The translations under genes and the position numbers were made by a program. Of a stretch of DNA of 42,981 nucleotides, positions 1 to 7,665 are shown in pieces. How positions within the stretch are numbered: the stretch's first letter is position 1; each line of letters opens with the position of its first letter. The notes under the pieces were generated by a model. The model was not told where the DNA came from. It worked only from the letters and a program-made list of their open reading frames with translations, and searched no databases. Source of the stretch: an uncultured Oribacterium sp. (GTDB lineage: Bacteria; Bacillota; Clostridia; Lachnospirales; Lachnospiraceae); contig CAAGRO010000442.1 in the NCBI GenBank assembly GCA_900772695.1, positions 1-42,981 of the forward strand. Reading direction: 5' to 3'.

Positions 1-26
1 AAAAATAATTTCTTCTCGCCAGAGTA

Positions 27-55
27 TTGTCAAAATAATATCCGTGTGGTACTAT
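27..55 (+). promoter_or_regulatory. Predicted sigma-A-type promoter of an AT-rich unit
   Basis: TTGTCA at 27-32 and TACTAT at 50-55 are separated by exactly 17 bases. This is a good housekeeping-type promoter. It would drive a transcript from about base 62 through the 19-codon ORF at 175 to the terminator at 488-517. This is prediction by eye only. Confidence 0.5.
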
Positions 56-174
56 GTAGACACAAGATAAAAAAAGATTCGTTAACAGAAAATCTTCTGA
101 CGAGAAAGGAAGATTCAGACGTTAACAAAGTGGTGATCCGACAAATCACCGAAACGATAAAAAAGGAAGGAGGT

Positions 175-234
175 ATGAAAACGATGATTCCAGCACAGTT
201 CGTTGATAATATCTCCGGGCTTCACGAAAGATAA
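175..234 (+). CDS. 19-codon ORF with strong ribosome binding site, possibly a gene remnant
   Basis: A GGAAGGAGG ribosome binding site (165-173) sits immediately before ATG at 175, which suggests a real or formerly real start. The product is only 19 residues and ends in NISGLHER. The residues around FVDNISGLH faintly resemble the N-terminus of some aminoglycoside-phosphotransferase-fold proteins, where FVxNIxGLHG occurs near the start. That resemblance is short, so it could be chance, and no downstream frame clearly continues the family. The alternatives are a leader peptide or a truncated gene start. The 5' leader (62-164) contains a small hairpin, GGTGAT/ATCACC at 132-150. I do not assign a function. 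Confidence 0.3.
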   Translation: MKTMIPAQFVDNISGLHER

Positions 235-487
235 AATCCATCGATAACAGCGCATAAGCGGTCATGTTATTCAGCATCGGAGTGTTTCTCCAGATAAAGG
301 ATCTTTCATCAAGCCCGCGCGATATTATCATCTTTATAAAAACAAAATAGAACAGATATCCAGAAAAGATAGCACAAAGCTATTTTAACCATATAGGCTT
401 ATTACCTAGAGGAGATACTCCGTTGTACTATTAAGTTTTAAAATCGAATATGGAACAAAAAACACAAGCTTAAATGCTTAGCATATT
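235..487. other. AT-rich stretch without a convincing gene
   Basis: Both strands lack a convincing coding frame here. Base composition is clearly more AT-rich than in the rest of the window. A minus-strand frame of 61 codons (146-331) has no ribosome binding site or recognisable motif. The stretch lies between a predicted promoter and a terminator, so it may be transcribed as untranslated RNA or be decayed coding sequence. Confidence 0.4.
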
Positions 488-517
488 AAGAGGAATCCCA
501 GATGGGGTTCCTCTTTT
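488..517 (+). terminator. Rho-independent terminator
   Basis: Stem AAGAGGAA (488-495) pairs with TTCCTCTT (508-515), with further C/G pairs inside, and ends in a short T run on the + strand. It closes the AT-rich unit that begins at the promoter at 27-55. Confidence 0.6.
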
Positions 518-631
518 CAGCTTCTGTTTCAATCGCTGCTCTTTCCGATCTGTCGCTCCCTCCTGATGGTTTATAGAGCGTGCATCCCTCCAGGCAGCAA
601 TCTACAGCCGTGACTTATATTCCATCCATCA

Positions 632-668
632 CAAAAGAGGCAGGCCTTTCGGCCTGCCCCCTCTTCTC
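632..668 (-). terminator. Terminator of the lsrACDBF operon
   Basis: Read on the minus strand, a GC-rich stem with GGCAGGCC and GGCCTGCC arms and a GAAA loop is followed by a TTTT run. It lies directly after the lsrF stop codon and so marks the end of the leftward lsr transcript. Confidence 0.8.
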
Positions 669-681
669 TTCATTCATCAGA

Positions 682-1560
682 TCAGTGAATGAGATCCTCA
701 TAAAACTCGAATGCTTCCTTATCTGTAAAGCCTTCATGTACTACCTTATGAACCGCCTGCGCCATCTCTACCGGGTGCTGGCTCTGGAAGATATTACGTC
801 CCATGTCTACACCACGTGCGCCCTTCTGGATCACTTCATAAGCCAGGGTCAGTGCATCCTTCTCTGCAAGCTTCTTACCGCCGGCTACGACGATCGGTAC
901 CGGACAGGCCGATACGACTTCTTCGAAGTGCTCACAGTTATAGGTCTTCACGATCTGACAGCCCATCTCTGCGATGATTCGAGTCGCCAGCTTGAAGAAA
1001 CGATCGGTACGCTCCATATCCTTACCTACGGCACATACGCCCAGGGTCGGGATGCTGTAGCGCATACCGGCATTGATCACCTTGCTCAGGTTATCGATGC
1101 TGGACAGCTGTCCATCTGCACCGATAAATACCTGTGATGCCATACAGTCTGCATTCATACGAATGGAATCTTCGATATCTACAGCTACGACTTCATGACT
1201 CAGGTCATCCTGCAGCATGCTCGAACCAGAGGATACTCTCAGTGCAATTGCATTGGTGAATTCCGGTTTTAAGCATGTGCGGATCGCGCCTCTTGTACCC
1301 ATAAAGCAGTCAACGTATGGAGCCAGCTTCGGCAGTAATAAATCAAGTCGCTCCAGTCCGGCTGTGCTGCCCATGAAATAACCATGGTCAAACGCAAACA
1401 TCACGGTGTTTCCGCTCTTCGGATTAAAGATATTTGCAAGATGATGCTTCATTCCCCAATCCAGATTATTTGCGCCCTTGATATAAAATCCATCCTGATT
1501 TGCAAATGGTGTATCTACATGATAATCCTTTGCTACTTTAAGTCCCTCTAAATCTGCCAT
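682..1560 (-). CDS. lsrF: LsrF-type aldolase/thiolase of AI-2 degradation
   Basis: At 292 residues it is essentially the length of the enterobacterial LsrF (3-hydroxy-5-phosphonooxypentane-2,4-dione thiolase). In that family the enzyme transfers an acetyl group from the isomerised phospho-AI-2 to CoA, ending signal catabolism. The class I aldolase-like barrel is visible: an N-terminal FAFDHG motif near residue 56, and VKTYNCEHFEE around residue 204, where K205 is the expected Schiff-base lysine position. The C-terminus has GGKK and RGVDMGRNIFQ phosphate-binding segments. It is the last gene of the leftward operon, 85 bases after lsrB, with a GAAAGGA ribosome binding site. The context makes LsrF much more likely than a generic DeoC/FbaB-family aldolase. 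Confidence 0.9.
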   Translation of the reverse strand: MADLEGLKVAKDYHVDTPFANQDGFYIKGANNLDWGMKHHLANIFNPKSGNTVMFAFDHGYFMGSTAGLERLDLLLPKLAPYVDCFMGTRGAIRTCLKPEFTNAIALRVSSGSSMLQDDLSHEVVAVDIEDSIRMNADCMASQVFIGADGQLSSIDNLSKVINAGMRYSIPTLGVCAVGKDMERTDRFFKLATRIIAEMGCQIVKTYNCEHFEEVVSACPVPIVVAGGKKLAEKDALTLAYEVIQKGARGVDMGRNIFQSQHPVEMAQAVHKVVHEGFTDKEAFEFYEDLIH

Positions 1561-1645
1561 CGATGTGTTTCCTTTCGACTATATTCAGTTTGTCACAACA
1601 TACATATCCTAAGTTATATTCAGTTACATTTGTAGTATTTATGAT

Positions 1646-2806
1646 TTAGAAATCATAATTGTTCATGTTCTCAGCGGTGAATACGAGACGCTCCGGAAGA
1701 AGAACGACACCGTTGTTCTCAGCACCGGTAGCTGCACCAGCGGAGATGCTTTCGTTTGCAAGTACTTCGCAGGAGCCGATCTCAGGAATATCGATCGAAT
1801 CGCCGACCTTCACAGTATTACCTGCAGCGAGGTATGCAGCGACATAGCAGCCCATCGCGCCCTGAAGCTTCGCATCCCAGAGACCCCAGTTGTAAAGAGT
1901 TCCGTTTGTGCAGTACTGCTTTACAGCGTTCGGAGTTGCGAAACCGGTGATGGTTACGTTGTCCTTATTATAGCCCTTGTTCTCTGCAGCCTGTAACTGG
2001 CCAGGAAGAGCAGTAGAGTCATTACAGATGATAACGTCGATATCCGGGTTTGCATCGAGAACAGCCTCACCTACCGTGATGGACTTCTCTGCATCCTGCT
2101 CGGAATAGTAGTTATCCGGGTGAACATTGGTCCAGTTCGGATAGGTCTCAGCGATGATTCTCTCGCCTTCCACCTGCCAGCTGTTCTGATCGGTTACGGT
2201 CGCCTGTGAATAGTGCCAGCAGTACTTGATTTCATCCTTCTCCGGATCCTTGCCTCTTGCCTTTAAGCCATCCGCAGCCATATCAACGAGCATCTGTCCT
2301 AAAACTTCCGGTGTTCCCTGGGAAACCATAAGGCTTCTATCCTCAACGTTTGCGTCCGAATCCCATGTGCTGACAACGATGCCGGCATCCTTCGCCTCAT
2401 TCAGTGCATCTGAAACGCCTGCTGCATCTACCGTGGAGATACAGATGGCATCTACGCCTGCAGAAATCGCCTGGTTGATAACGGATACCTGATCTGCTAC
2501 GGCTGCGCTGGAGCTGCCCATGTAGTTTACATTGATGTTCCACTTCTTTGCGAACTCCTGAGCACCATCATTGGCAACCTCGAAGAATGCGTTACCGGTC
2601 AGCTTCGGAATAAACGCAACGGTCTTTCCCTCTACGCTTGCACCGGATGTGCTCTCTGCTGCCGGAGCCTCAGTCTCTGCTGCAGCGGCTGTGGTCTCTG
2701 CCTTCGCTGCTGCGGTTGTCTCCGGCGCCTTGGTGTTTCCACCACAGCCTGCGAGCATAGATGTCAGCATCGCGCCCACTAATACGGTTGATAAAATCTT
2801 CTTCAT
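1646..2806 (-). CDS. lsrB: LsrB-type AI-2-binding lipoprotein
   Basis: The 386-residue protein begins with a lipoprotein signal ending in LAGCGG (Cys21). An Ala/Thr/Glu-rich linker to about residue 58 follows, then a periplasmic-binding-protein type 1 fold. It aligns with enterobacterial LsrB across its length: AFIPKLTGNAFF, TWDSDA, QGTPEVLGQMLVDMAA, TVTDQNSW, GLWD and NGVVLLPERLVF. Of the six residues known to contact AI-2 in LsrB, four are kept (K68, D149, D206, Q207). The two matching Pro220 and Ala222 are Asn262 and Ser264. The gene lies between the permeases and lsrF as in the classical operon, with an AGGAGG ribosome binding site. It would capture AI-2 outside the membrane for LsrACD. 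A related sugar ligand remains possible because of the two substitutions. Confidence 0.88.
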   Translation of the reverse strand: MKKILSTVLVGAMLTSMLAGCGGNTKAPETTAAAKAETTAAAAETEAPAAESTSGASVEGKTVAFIPKLTGNAFFEVANDGAQEFAKKWNINVNYMGSSSAAVADQVSVINQAISAGVDAICISTVDAAGVSDALNEAKDAGIVVSTWDSDANVEDRSLMVSQGTPEVLGQMLVDMAADGLKARGKDPEKDEIKYCWHYSQATVTDQNSWQVEGERIIAETYPNWTNVHPDNYYSEQDAEKSITVGEAVLDANPDIDVIICNDSTALPGQLQAAENKGYNKDNVTITGFATPNAVKQYCTNGTLYNWGLWDAKLQGAMGCYVAAYLAAGNTVKVGDSIDIPEIGSCEVLANESISAGAATGAENNGVVLLPERLVFTAENMNNYDF

Positions 2807-2861
2807 TACATTTCCTCCTTTGGATGTTTGATATGTATGTTTAGATATGATCTAACTTGGT

Positions 2862-3908
2862 TTATGCAGCTGCCTTCTGCCGCTGACTTTTACATTTTGC
2901 GCGGTAGTTTACAAACGCCGGATGTACCATCAGTGCACGTCCCAGCAGAACAACGACCAGCAGGATTCCGATCGGCGCATCCAGGTACTGTGCATTGATA
3001 CCGAAGCACAGCGGAAGTCCGAATTTGATCAGTCCGATAATGATGGTTGCCAGCACGGTGCCGAGTACATTTCCCTTACCACCGGTCGATAAGGTGCCAC
3101 CCAGCACGACGACGGTAATGATATTCATGGTGAATGTACTTCCAAGATCGGACTTTGCGATGTTGTAGTACGAGGTCAGAACGATACCTGCAATGGCTGC
3201 ACCGATCGCACTCAGTACATAGGTAGAAAGGACTACTCTCTTCGTATTGATGCCCGAAAAGCTGCCGGCATTCGGATTCACACCGACGAGAAAGATCTTG
3301 CGTCCATACTTGGTCTTATGAAGCACGATGCCCATGATGACAGCGACGATCAGAAAGACGATCGCCGGTCCCGGTGAGATCTTTCCGATTTTAAACTTGG
3401 TCATCGCTCTGAATGCATCCGGAAAATTCGTGATACCCATATAGGACGGTGTATTACTCATGGTGGATACCATCAGCGCAAGGCCTGCATACAGGAAACT
3501 GCCACCCAGGGTCGCCACCATCGCCTGCACACCACAGTACGCGATGAAGAATCCGGTCAGGATGCCACATAAGATGGCGATCACGACAGCCAGTGCGACC
3601 GCCGCCCAGATATTGAGTCCCCAGTCCTGCCATGCCACACCGATGATGATCGAGGTCAGTCCCACGATGGAGCCCGCCTGGATATCGATACCGCCGGTGA
3701 TCATGACCAGTGTGACGAAGATACCGATGATACCGATCGGAACGAAGTCGTTCATGCTGCGGAACATCGAAGAGACATTCAGGAACTTCGGATTGGTCAT
3801 GCCGAAAATAAGAATTTCGATCAGAATGACGGCGATCAGGAACCAGTTCCAGTTCAGCTTTACTTTCATCCTGGTTTTCTTTTCACTTGAAACATTTCCG
3901 CTCATCAT
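2862..3908 (-). CDS. lsrD: LsrD-type ABC permease
   Basis: This 348-residue membrane protein belongs to the RbsC/LsrC/LsrD family of sugar-type ABC permeases (BPD_transp_2). About eight to ten hydrophobic segments are visible, with the family's GGIDIQAGSIVGL segment near residue 70 and VVVLGGTLSTGGKGNVLGT near residue 265. Its ATG overlaps the lsrC stop codon, so the two are translationally coupled. Position in the order A-C-D-B-F identifies it as the LsrD equivalent. LsrC and LsrD cannot be told apart from motifs alone. It would form the transmembrane channel for AI-2 with the neighbouring permease. Confidence 0.85.
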   Translation of the reverse strand: MMSGNVSSEKKTRMKVKLNWNWFLIAVILIEILIFGMTNPKFLNVSSMFRSMNDFVPIGIIGIFVTLVMITGGIDIQAGSIVGLTSIIIGVAWQDWGLNIWAAVALAVVIAILCGILTGFFIAYCGVQAMVATLGGSFLYAGLALMVSTMSNTPSYMGITNFPDAFRAMTKFKIGKISPGPAIVFLIVAVIMGIVLHKTKYGRKIFLVGVNPNAGSFSGINTKRVVLSTYVLSAIGAAIAGIVLTSYYNIAKSDLGSTFTMNIITVVVLGGTLSTGGKGNVLGTVLATIIIGLIKFGLPLCFGINAQYLDAPIGILLVVVLLGRALMVHPAFVNYRAKCKSQRQKAAA

Positions 3909-4924
3909 GCATTTTCTCCTTCCGCCACCATATCATCCCGTGTTCTTGCCTGCAGTCTTTCATGTCTTAACTTCATTCTGGAACGGATCTGCATGACAGA
4001 ATCGACGACGACGATCACGATCAGGATGCTTCCTGTAATCGCATCATTATAATTAGACGAGAAGCCCATAAATACCAGAAGGTAACTGATGGAGCTCATG
4101 ATGACCGCACCGATGGCGGATCCGATCACACTTCCCACACCACCGGTAAGACTGATACCACCCAGTACACAGGCGGCTACGGCGGTCATCTCATATCCAT
4201 TACCACTCGAGGTGGTGACGATACCGATACGGCTGCAGAACAGAATGCCTGCAATCGATGCCATCACAGAGCAGACGATATAGGACAGAAACTTGGTCTT
4301 GACCGGATCGATACCGACCAGCTTCGCACCATCTGCATTATCTCCGACTGCCTTTACATATCTTCCCTTTCGGGTTCTGGTGAGAAGAAGATGGATGATG
4401 ATCGTAAGAATCAGCGCTGCGATGAAATAATAGGTAATCTTGATGCCCGGCAGTGCCTTCGCGGAAATATCCTTAAAGCTCTTCGGAATATTATTTACAT
4501 CTGCACCATTCGTGTAGATAAACATCAGGCCTCGTAAGATACCATTTACACCTAAGGTAAAGATCAGCGAAGGTGCTTTCATAATCGCCACACCGAAGCC
4601 GTTGATGCAGCCGACGATGATACCGATCAGAATTCCGACCGCGAAAGCAAGCGCCCAGCTTGCGCCGTTACAGATCATGGAACCCACGACCACAGCGGTC
4701 ATGCCGAGGCAGGAGCCTACCGATACGTCGATCTCTCCGACCATGATGGTAAATGCCATACCTACCGATATAATGACGAAAACAACCGATGAATTAAAGC
4801 AGGCGGCGATATTGCTTACTGCCAGAAACGCCGGATTGATACAGCCAACCACTGCAAAAAGCAAAATCAGGAAAAAGAAGCTCGTCATTTCTCTCTTTTT
4901 CAAGAGTGTCCGTAAACTGTTCAT
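3905..4924 (-). CDS. lsrC: LsrC-type ABC permease
   Basis: A 339-residue integral membrane permease of the RbsC/LsrC family. Visible family segments are VGEIDVSVGSCLGMTAVV near residue 62 and ACVLGGISLTGGVGSVIGS near residue 251. The start ATG overlaps the last base of the lsrA TAA stop (TAATG), and its own TGA overlaps the lsrD start, so lsrA, lsrC and lsrD are coupled and probably made in fixed proportion. With LsrD it would form the heterodimeric membrane part of the AI-2 importer. Confidence 0.85.
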   Translation of the reverse strand: MNSLRTLLKKREMTSFFFLILLFAVVGCINPAFLAVSNIAACFNSSVVFVIISVGMAFTIMVGEIDVSVGSCLGMTAVVVGSMICNGASWALAFAVGILIGIIVGCINGFGVAIMKAPSLIFTLGVNGILRGLMFIYTNGADVNNIPKSFKDISAKALPGIKITYYFIAALILTIIIHLLLTRTRKGRYVKAVGDNADGAKLVGIDPVKTKFLSYIVCSVMASIAGILFCSRIGIVTTSSGNGYEMTAVAACVLGGISLTGGVGSVIGSAIGAVIMSSISYLLVFMGFSSNYNDAITGSILIVIVVVDSVMQIRSRMKLRHERLQARTRDDMVAEGENA

Positions 4925-6438
4925 TATTCTTTCTCCTTTCCAACAACACCGAAGGAAGCTCTCGTGAGATTCTCCTGATTGATTTCTGATCGTTCAAACT
5001 CACAGTTCAGTCGTCCCTGGTGGATGGTCACTGCCCGGTCGCTCAATTCGATAATTTCCTCCATATCGGATGAAATCAGCAGTACAGCCAGGCCTTTCTT
5101 CGACAGACCCTTGATGATGTTATAGACATCGGTTCGTGCACCTGCATCGATCCCTCGTGTCGGCTCGTCCAGAATGATCAGCTTCGGGCCGGTCGCCAGT
5201 GCATGTCCGATAACCACCTTCTGCTGGTTACCACCGGAAAGACTTCCCAGTTCCTGATCCTGTCCGGTTACCTTGATACGGAAGTCATCGATGTACTGCT
5301 GTGTCAGTTCTTTTTCCTTTTTTGTATCCAGGAAAACCTTTCCCATGAAAGATTCACCCAGGATTCCGCTTGTGATGTTATACGCAACCGATGAGATTTT
5401 GAAAATGCCATCGGCATGTCGATCCTCGGAAACATAGTTGAGGCCGGCCTTCATCACCTTCTGTGTACTCAGTCCGGTGATATCCTGTCCGTCCAGATAA
5501 ACTTTACCGCCCAGCACCTTATCCATACCGAAGATGGTCTGTGCCATCTCGGTTCGTCCGGCACCAACCACACCTGCAACACCCAGAATCTCGCCAGGAT
5601 ACACCTTCAGAGAAATATCCTTAAATCCATAGCCGCTGAAGTTCTGAAGCTCCAGTACCGGTGCTTTCGTGTAATCAACGTTTGTTTTGCTTACGACTTC
5701 CTGCTGATCCGTGGCATCCGGTAACAGTCCCTTTACCAGTGCGGCCTTCGTGAATTCTTCGATCTTCCCCATCAGGGTGATACGCCCATCCCGCATGATA
5801 CCGACATCCGTCGAGATTTCAAACACCTCATCCAGACGATGGGTGATGTAGATGATGCCGATCCCCTGTGCCTTTAAGTCCTTGATCACCTTGAACAGGC
5901 TCTCTACTTCCTTAAAGGTAAGTGCACTGGTCGGCTCATCCAGAATCAGGATCTTCGCGTGTCTCAGCAGTCCGCGCAGCAGCTCAACCAGCTGCTGCTC
6001 TGCGATCGAGAGTGTATTCGCCTTCCGATTCAGCTCCAGGTTCCAGCCGATGTTCTTCATCGTATCCACCAGTTCCTTATGAAGTTCCGCCTGTGGTCTG
6101 GTAAAACCGATGAGGATATTTTCTTCCACACTCATATTCGGAAAAAGCAGTGGCTCCTGCGGCACCATGTATACGCCGCTGGACAGTGCCTCCGTCGTTT
6201 TTCCTGCCGTCATCTCCTTACCGTCGACGAAAACCTTTCCACTGTCATGTGTATAGATGCCCATGATGATCTTCATTAAGGTACTTTTACCAGCACCATT
6301 ACCTCCGATCAGGGAAAGGACTTCTCCAGCTTTCAGGCTCAATGTCATGCCCTTCAGAACTGCATTATCACCAAAGGATTTATAAATATCGCAAACCTGC
6401 AGCAGATTTTCAGCTCCTGGTTTATTGTTATTCTCCAT
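4924..6438 (-). CDS. lsrA: LsrA-type double-domain ABC ATPase
   Basis: About 504 residues with two ATPase domains, as in LsrA and RbsA. The N-terminal half has a Walker A GGNGAGKST, a signature-like region LSIAEQQLVELLRG and Walker B ILILDEPTSAL. The C-terminal half has a degenerate Walker A (GVVGAGRTE), the signature LSGGNQQKVVI and Walker B LIILDEPTRGID. It would power AI-2 import through LsrC/LsrD. I start it at the ATG at 6438 (MENNNKPG) because GGAGGGGAG lies just upstream; a longer frame to 6477 has no better site. It is the first gene after the leftward promoter at 6489-6517. A monosaccharide importer is the main alternative, but the neighbours favour AI-2. Confidence 0.88.
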   Translation of the reverse strand: MENNNKPGAENLLQVCDIYKSFGDNAVLKGMTLSLKAGEVLSLIGGNGAGKSTLMKIIMGIYTHDSGKVFVDGKEMTAGKTTEALSSGVYMVPQEPLLFPNMSVEENILIGFTRPQAELHKELVDTMKNIGWNLELNRKANTLSIAEQQLVELLRGLLRHAKILILDEPTSALTFKEVESLFKVIKDLKAQGIGIIYITHRLDEVFEISTDVGIMRDGRITLMGKIEEFTKAALVKGLLPDATDQQEVVSKTNVDYTKAPVLELQNFSGYGFKDISLKVYPGEILGVAGVVGAGRTEMAQTIFGMDKVLGGKVYLDGQDITGLSTQKVMKAGLNYVSEDRHADGIFKISSVAYNITSGILGESFMGKVFLDTKKEKELTQQYIDDFRIKVTGQDQELGSLSGGNQQKVVIGHALATGPKLIILDEPTRGIDAGARTDVYNIIKGLSKKGLAVLLISSDMEEIIELSDRAVTIHQGRLNCEFERSEINQENLTRASFGVVGKEKE

Positions 6439-6471
6439 TATGATCTCCCCTCCGTCATTTTGGGTACTTTT

Positions 6472-6486
6472 GTTCAAATGATGAAC
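6472..6486. promoter_or_regulatory. Candidate LsrR operator dyad
   Basis: GTTCA (6472-6476) and TGAAC (6482-6486) form an inverted repeat with a 5-base centre, just downstream of the leftward lsrA promoter. TGAAC half-sites recur at 6572-6576 and 6642-6646, flanking the rightward lsrR promoter. SorC/DeoR-family repressors bind dyads of this general kind. Assignment to LsrR is inference. Confidence 0.35.
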
Positions 6487-6488
6487 TT

Positions 6489-6517
6489 ATATTAACGCCG
6501 TCACTATTATTTGTCAA
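6489..6517 (-). promoter_or_regulatory. Promoter of lsrACDBF
   Basis: On the minus strand TTGACA (6517-6512) and TAATAT (6494-6489) are separated by exactly 17 bases, so the -35 is perfect. The start point would be near 6482, within the GTTCA/TGAAC dyad, which suits repression by LsrR. Confidence 0.75.
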
Positions 6518-6588
6518 CATAACCAGCGTGTATTTCTAATATTTTATTGTCCAGTTTAACAACAAGAAGAATGAACACTTTATTTATA

Positions 6589-6617
6589 TTGACATTTTGC
6601 ACAATGCTCTTTATACT
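6589..6617 (+). promoter_or_regulatory. Promoter of lsrRK-cupin
   Basis: TTGACA (6589-6594) and TATACT (6612-6617) are separated by 17 bases. The predicted start near 6624 gives lsrR a leader of about 67 bases. It diverges from the lsrA promoter, with about 70 bases between the two -35 boxes. Confidence 0.75.
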
Positions 6618-6690
6618 TTTGGTAAACATATTTTTATGCCGTGAACTTTTGTTTCGTTCGGCCATCGATTTTTATATAGAGGGTTTCGCC

Positions 6691-7632
6691 ATGGAGCAGA
6701 GCTATAACTACGAAGAAGAATTAATGATAAAAATCGCCTGGTACTACTATATCGAGAACCTGACACAGCAGGAAATCGCGAAGCTTCTGGGCATTAACCG
6801 TATCAAGATCCTGCGTCTGCTCGATAAGGCAAAGGAAAACGGATTCATCACCTTTCAGATCCGAAACAGCAGTACCCGTCGTTTGAATATGGAAAAGGAA
6901 TTCAAGGATCTGTTTCATTTAAATGATGTCCTGATCATTCCCTCGCCGCCAACCGGTGATTCTTTAAACGATTCCCTGGCGCAGGCAGCGTCCATGTACA
7001 TCAACCAGCGCATCAAGGATAATTCCTATATCAATATGGGATATGGCGATACGCCGAGCCGGATACTGAACTATCTGGCGCAGCGCTCGGAAAGCCCGAT
7101 CAATGTCATCTCCCTGACCGGTGGTGTCAATTACTACCTGCCGAATACGCAGTCCAGTATTTTCAACGCCCGTCTGCACCTGATCCCGAGTCCGCTGATT
7201 CTGAGTTCTTCCTCTATTATGGAAGAACTGAAAAAAGAAAATGATATCCAGCGCATCGCAAACATGGCCATGATTTCCGATTTCACCGTGATGGGTATCG
7301 GCGGCATGGACACGAGTGCTGCCACGATTATAAAGAACGCCATCCTGACGCCGGATGACTATCTGTTTTTGCAGAAGCAGGGTGCCGTGGGTGATATTTT
7401 AAGTCACTTCATCGACATCCATGGACATCTCATCGACAGCGACCTCGAGAAGCGCCTGATGAGTCCTCCGCTGAGCAAGATCGAGAACTTCAGCAATGTC
7501 GTCGGTGTCGCCGGTGGTCCGCACAAGGTTGAAGCAATCTATGCTACCCTGATGGGCAGCTATCTCGATGTCCTGATCACAGACGAGAACACGGCTGCCT
7601 CTATTCTGGAGCTATATCAGAACAAACAATAA
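6691..7632 (+). CDS. lsrR: LsrR, SorC/DeoR-family transcriptional regulator
   Basis: A 313-residue protein, close to the roughly 317 residues of enterobacterial LsrR. A helix-turn-helix is seen at residues 14-45 (WYYYIENLTQQEIAKLLGIN then RIKILRLLDKAKENG). The rest is the SorC sugar-phosphate-binding domain, with NMGYGDTPSRIL, GVNYYLP, MGIGGMD and GVAGGPHKVEAIYATL. In the known system phospho-AI-2 binds this domain and releases DNA, inducing uptake. I take the ATG at 6691, preceded by AGAGGG. An in-frame TTG further upstream (6547) lies before the predicted transcription start and is rejected. It probably controls both divergent promoters. Confidence 0.88.
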   Translation: MEQSYNYEEELMIKIAWYYYIENLTQQEIAKLLGINRIKILRLLDKAKENGFITFQIRNSSTRRLNMEKEFKDLFHLNDVLIIPSPPTGDSLNDSLAQAASMYINQRIKDNSYINMGYGDTPSRILNYLAQRSESPINVISLTGGVNYYLPNTQSSIFNARLHLIPSPLILSSSSIMEELKKENDIQRIANMAMISDFTVMGIGGMDTSAATIIKNAILTPDDYLFLQKQGAVGDILSHFIDIHGHLIDSDLEKRLMSPPLSKIENFSNVVGVAGGPHKVEAIYATLMGSYLDVLITDENTAASILELYQNKQ

Positions 7633-7665
7633 TCATATATTTCGAAAGAAAGGATGGTTCATCAA

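Noticed and set aside
682..6438. Reading of the leftward operon as a ribose or rhamnose ABC importer
   Set aside because: LsrK, LsrF and LsrB-specific segments and the A-C-D-B-F order together point to AI-2; kept only as a residual alternative for the transporter's ligand.
6547..6690. N-terminal extension of LsrR by 48 codons from a TTG
   Set aside because: The extension would begin upstream of the predicted transcription start, and AGAGGG before the ATG at 6691 gives a protein of normal family length.
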